From: JAJEFO01 sp022819605
Lineage (GTDB): Bacteria > Pseudomonadota > Alphaproteobacteria > Rhodobacterales > Rhodobacteraceae
DNA length: 64,000 nucleotides
NCBI GenBank assembly: GCA_965221545.1
Contig: OZ244901.1
Location: forward strand, 1,240,001-1,304,000
Direction of reading: 5' to 3'
Each line of letters opens with the position of its first letter. Positions within the stretch are counted from its first letter, which is position 1. Positions 62,692-64,000 of the stretch are shown piece after piece. The position numbers and the translations under genes are program-made. A model generated the notes under the pieces. The model had not been told where the DNA came from, did no database searches, and saw nothing but the letters and a program-made list of their open reading frames with translations.

Positions 62692-63787
62692 CGAAGCCCC
62701 GGACCTCCGCTCCGTTCTGGAGAATTTTGGCACAGCCGCGGACTTCTTGGAGGGGGCAGGCAGGCTGGCCGGCATCGCGGACAAGGATGTCGAAGTCGCG
62801 ACCACTCCCAAGGAACTGGTCTTTCGGCAGGAAAAGGTTTCGCTTTATCGCTACAGGCCGATTGAAGGCGTCGAGGTCAGGACCGGTCCGGTCCTGATCG
62901 TATATGGCCTGATCGGGCGGTACACGATGATTGACCTGCAGGAAGACCGGTCGCTGGTGCGTAACCTGCTGTTGCGCGGCGTGGACCTTTATGTCGTGGA
63001 CTGGGGCCATCCGACGCGGGCAGACCAGAACCTGACCCTGGACGACTACGTGAACTGGTACCTGGCCGACTGCGTCGATCAGATCCTTGACCGCGCGGGA
63101 CGCGAGGAGATTTCGATCCTGGGGATTTGCGAAGGAGGCGTCCTTTCGACGCTCTATGCCGCGCAAAACGGTGAACGCGTCAAGAACCTGATCCTGACAA
63201 TCACTCCGATCGATTTTCACGGCGACCTGCGCGACACAGACGGTTCTCACGGCTTTCTCAATGTCTGGACCCGAAGCCTGGACGACAGCGACATCCGCAA
63301 GCTGGTGGACACTTTCGGCAACCTTCCGGGTGAAATCACCGCCAGCATTTTCCAGATGATGACGCCGGTCAAGACGCTGACAAAGTACAATCGTGACTTG
63401 CTGGCGGTGACCGCCAACGAAGAATCGCTGCTGAACTTCCTGAGAATGGAAAAGTGGCTGGCGGACAGGCCGGATCATCCTGGTGCGGGGGCGCTGCAAT
63501 GGCTCATAGAACTGTACAAGGAAAACAGGTTGATCAAGGGAACGTTTGAGCTTTCCGGAAAGCCGGTGTGCCTGGAGGCGCTGACAATGCCGATTCTCAA
63601 TGTCTATGCCGAGCATGACCATATCATTCCATCACCCTGCAGTACCCGCCTCAAGGAACTGGCTGGAACGGACGACTATACGGAACTTGCGCTTCCCGGG
63701 GGTCACGTCGGCGTCTATGTCAGTCGCAAGTGCCAGGGGATTCTGAGTAGCACGCTCTTCGAGTGGCTGATCGAGCGCCAGAAGTGA
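62681..63787 (+). CDS. phaC: Class III PHA synthase, PhaC subunit
   Basis: A 368-residue protein of the alpha/beta-hydrolase fold. The lipase-like box is GICEGG (catalytic Cys), LNVYAEHDHIIP supplies the Asp and LPGGHVGVY the His. The length (about 355-370) fits class III PhaC. It polymerises hydroxyacyl-CoA into granules, together with PhaE. The position directly after a catabolic transport operon is unusual and suggests that the pathway feeds PHA. Confidence 0.9.
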   Translation: MERNEAPDLRSVLENFGTAADFLEGAGRLAGIADKDVEVATTPKELVFRQEKVSLYRYRPIEGVEVRTGPVLIVYGLIGRYTMIDLQEDRSLVRNLLLRGVDLYVVDWGHPTRADQNLTLDDYVNWYLADCVDQILDRAGREEISILGICEGGVLSTLYAAQNGERVKNLILTITPIDFHGDLRDTDGSHGFLNVWTRSLDDSDIRKLVDTFGNLPGEITASIFQMMTPVKTLTKYNRDLLAVTANEESLLNFLRMEKWLADRPDHPGAGALQWLIELYKENRLIKGTFELSGKPVCLEALTMPILNVYAEHDHIIPSPCSTRLKELAGTDDYTELALPGGHVGVYVSRKCQGILSSTLFEWLIERQK

Positions 63788-63837
63788 TTTCCGTTTGCCC
63801 TACTGCAGGGCGCAGCCGAAAGAGCAGGGTCACGAAC

Positions 63838-64000
63838 ATGACATGCGGATGCACCAAGGGAGGCGGCAGCAGCGCGCCGGACCAGTCGGATGGCGCTCTT
63901 CCCAGGGAAGGGTGCGTGCAATGCATGTCGACGGGCGGGTTCCACAGGATGGCATACCGCGACTGGGGGGAGAAGCGGGCGGAGGAAAGGTTCCTGTGCG
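63838..64000 (+). CDS. Alpha/beta hydrolase, N-terminal part (runs off window)
   Basis: Fifty-four codons begin MTCGCTKGGGSSAPD and reach MSTGGFHRMAYRDWG, the N-terminal beta-strand pattern of alpha/beta hydrolases such as esterases or PHA-linked depolymerases. The start at 63838 has a weak ribosome binding site and an unusual cysteine-rich head (CGC, CVQC). It follows phaC by 50 bp and is likely in the same unit. The catalytic part lies outside. Confidence 0.5.
   Translation, partial: MTCGCTKGGGSSAPDQSDGALPREGCVQCMSTGGFHRMAYRDWGEKRAEERFLC

Overview
The window looks like an alphaproteobacterium of the Rhodobacterales type. It has high GC, Rhodobacteraceae-style solute transporters, molybdenum hydroxylase operons, a class III PHA synthase pair and plasmid-type small genes. 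This is inferred from gene content only, because no rRNA or tRNA gene is present. Chromosome-like metabolic operons flank about 35 kb of repeat-rich, IS-littered accessory DNA.

Left part (1-16.2 kb). The window opens with the N-terminus of a tyrosine recombinase running off the edge. A small K+-channel-type protein and a DDAH/amidinotransferase-type hydrolase follow, and the hydrolase precedes a glycine-betaine-type ABC importer (proX-proV-proW). Then come a TbpB-like surface lipoprotein, small ORFs, and an isoquinoline-oxidoreductase-like molybdenum enzyme (iorA-iorB) followed by a cytochrome c. That unit is divergent from a TetR regulator, with a palindromic operator between them. A second lipoprotein and an MpaB/Lcp-type oxygenase follow.

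Middle part (16.2-47.2 kb). This is accessory DNA. It holds gene remnants (an MFS transporter, tyrosine recombinase tails, a DUF2235 protein, a methyltransferase-HNH tail), a 1240-residue Calx-beta adhesin with 32 exact copies of an 8-bp unit upstream, a third related lipoprotein, a YcaQ-type glycosylase, IS5, ISNCY and IS4-type elements, and three short secreted proteins in lower-GC DNA. A plasmid-like block carries ssb, a DUF2493 gene, several tiny ORFs and a MobC-like protein. The most striking item is an eight-zinc-ribbon gene cut in two by an IS whose transposase carries a DruA-like (DUF4338) domain. Removing the IS and one copy of its 8-bp target duplication restores one open frame. From 41.6 to 46 kb there are hairpins with a conserved loop and changing arms, and large direct repeats.

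Right part (47.2-64 kb). Two divergent operons seem to form one catabolic programme. Leftward: a periplasmic binding protein, a CoxG-like protein, a crotonase with unusual active-site residues, three molybdenum hydroxylase subunits, a metallo-beta-lactamase hydrolase, an SDR without the usual Tyr and Lys, an acyl-CoA ligase, an iron alcohol dehydrogenase and a thioesterase, mostly overlapping or tightly spaced. Rightward: livG-livF-livH-livM, then phaE-phaC and the start of an alpha/beta hydrolase. Three copies of a CTTG-centred element lie between them. I infer uptake of an organic acid or aromatic, hydroxylation, CoA activation, degradation, and storage of carbon as polyhydroxyalkanoate. The substrate cannot be read from sequence.
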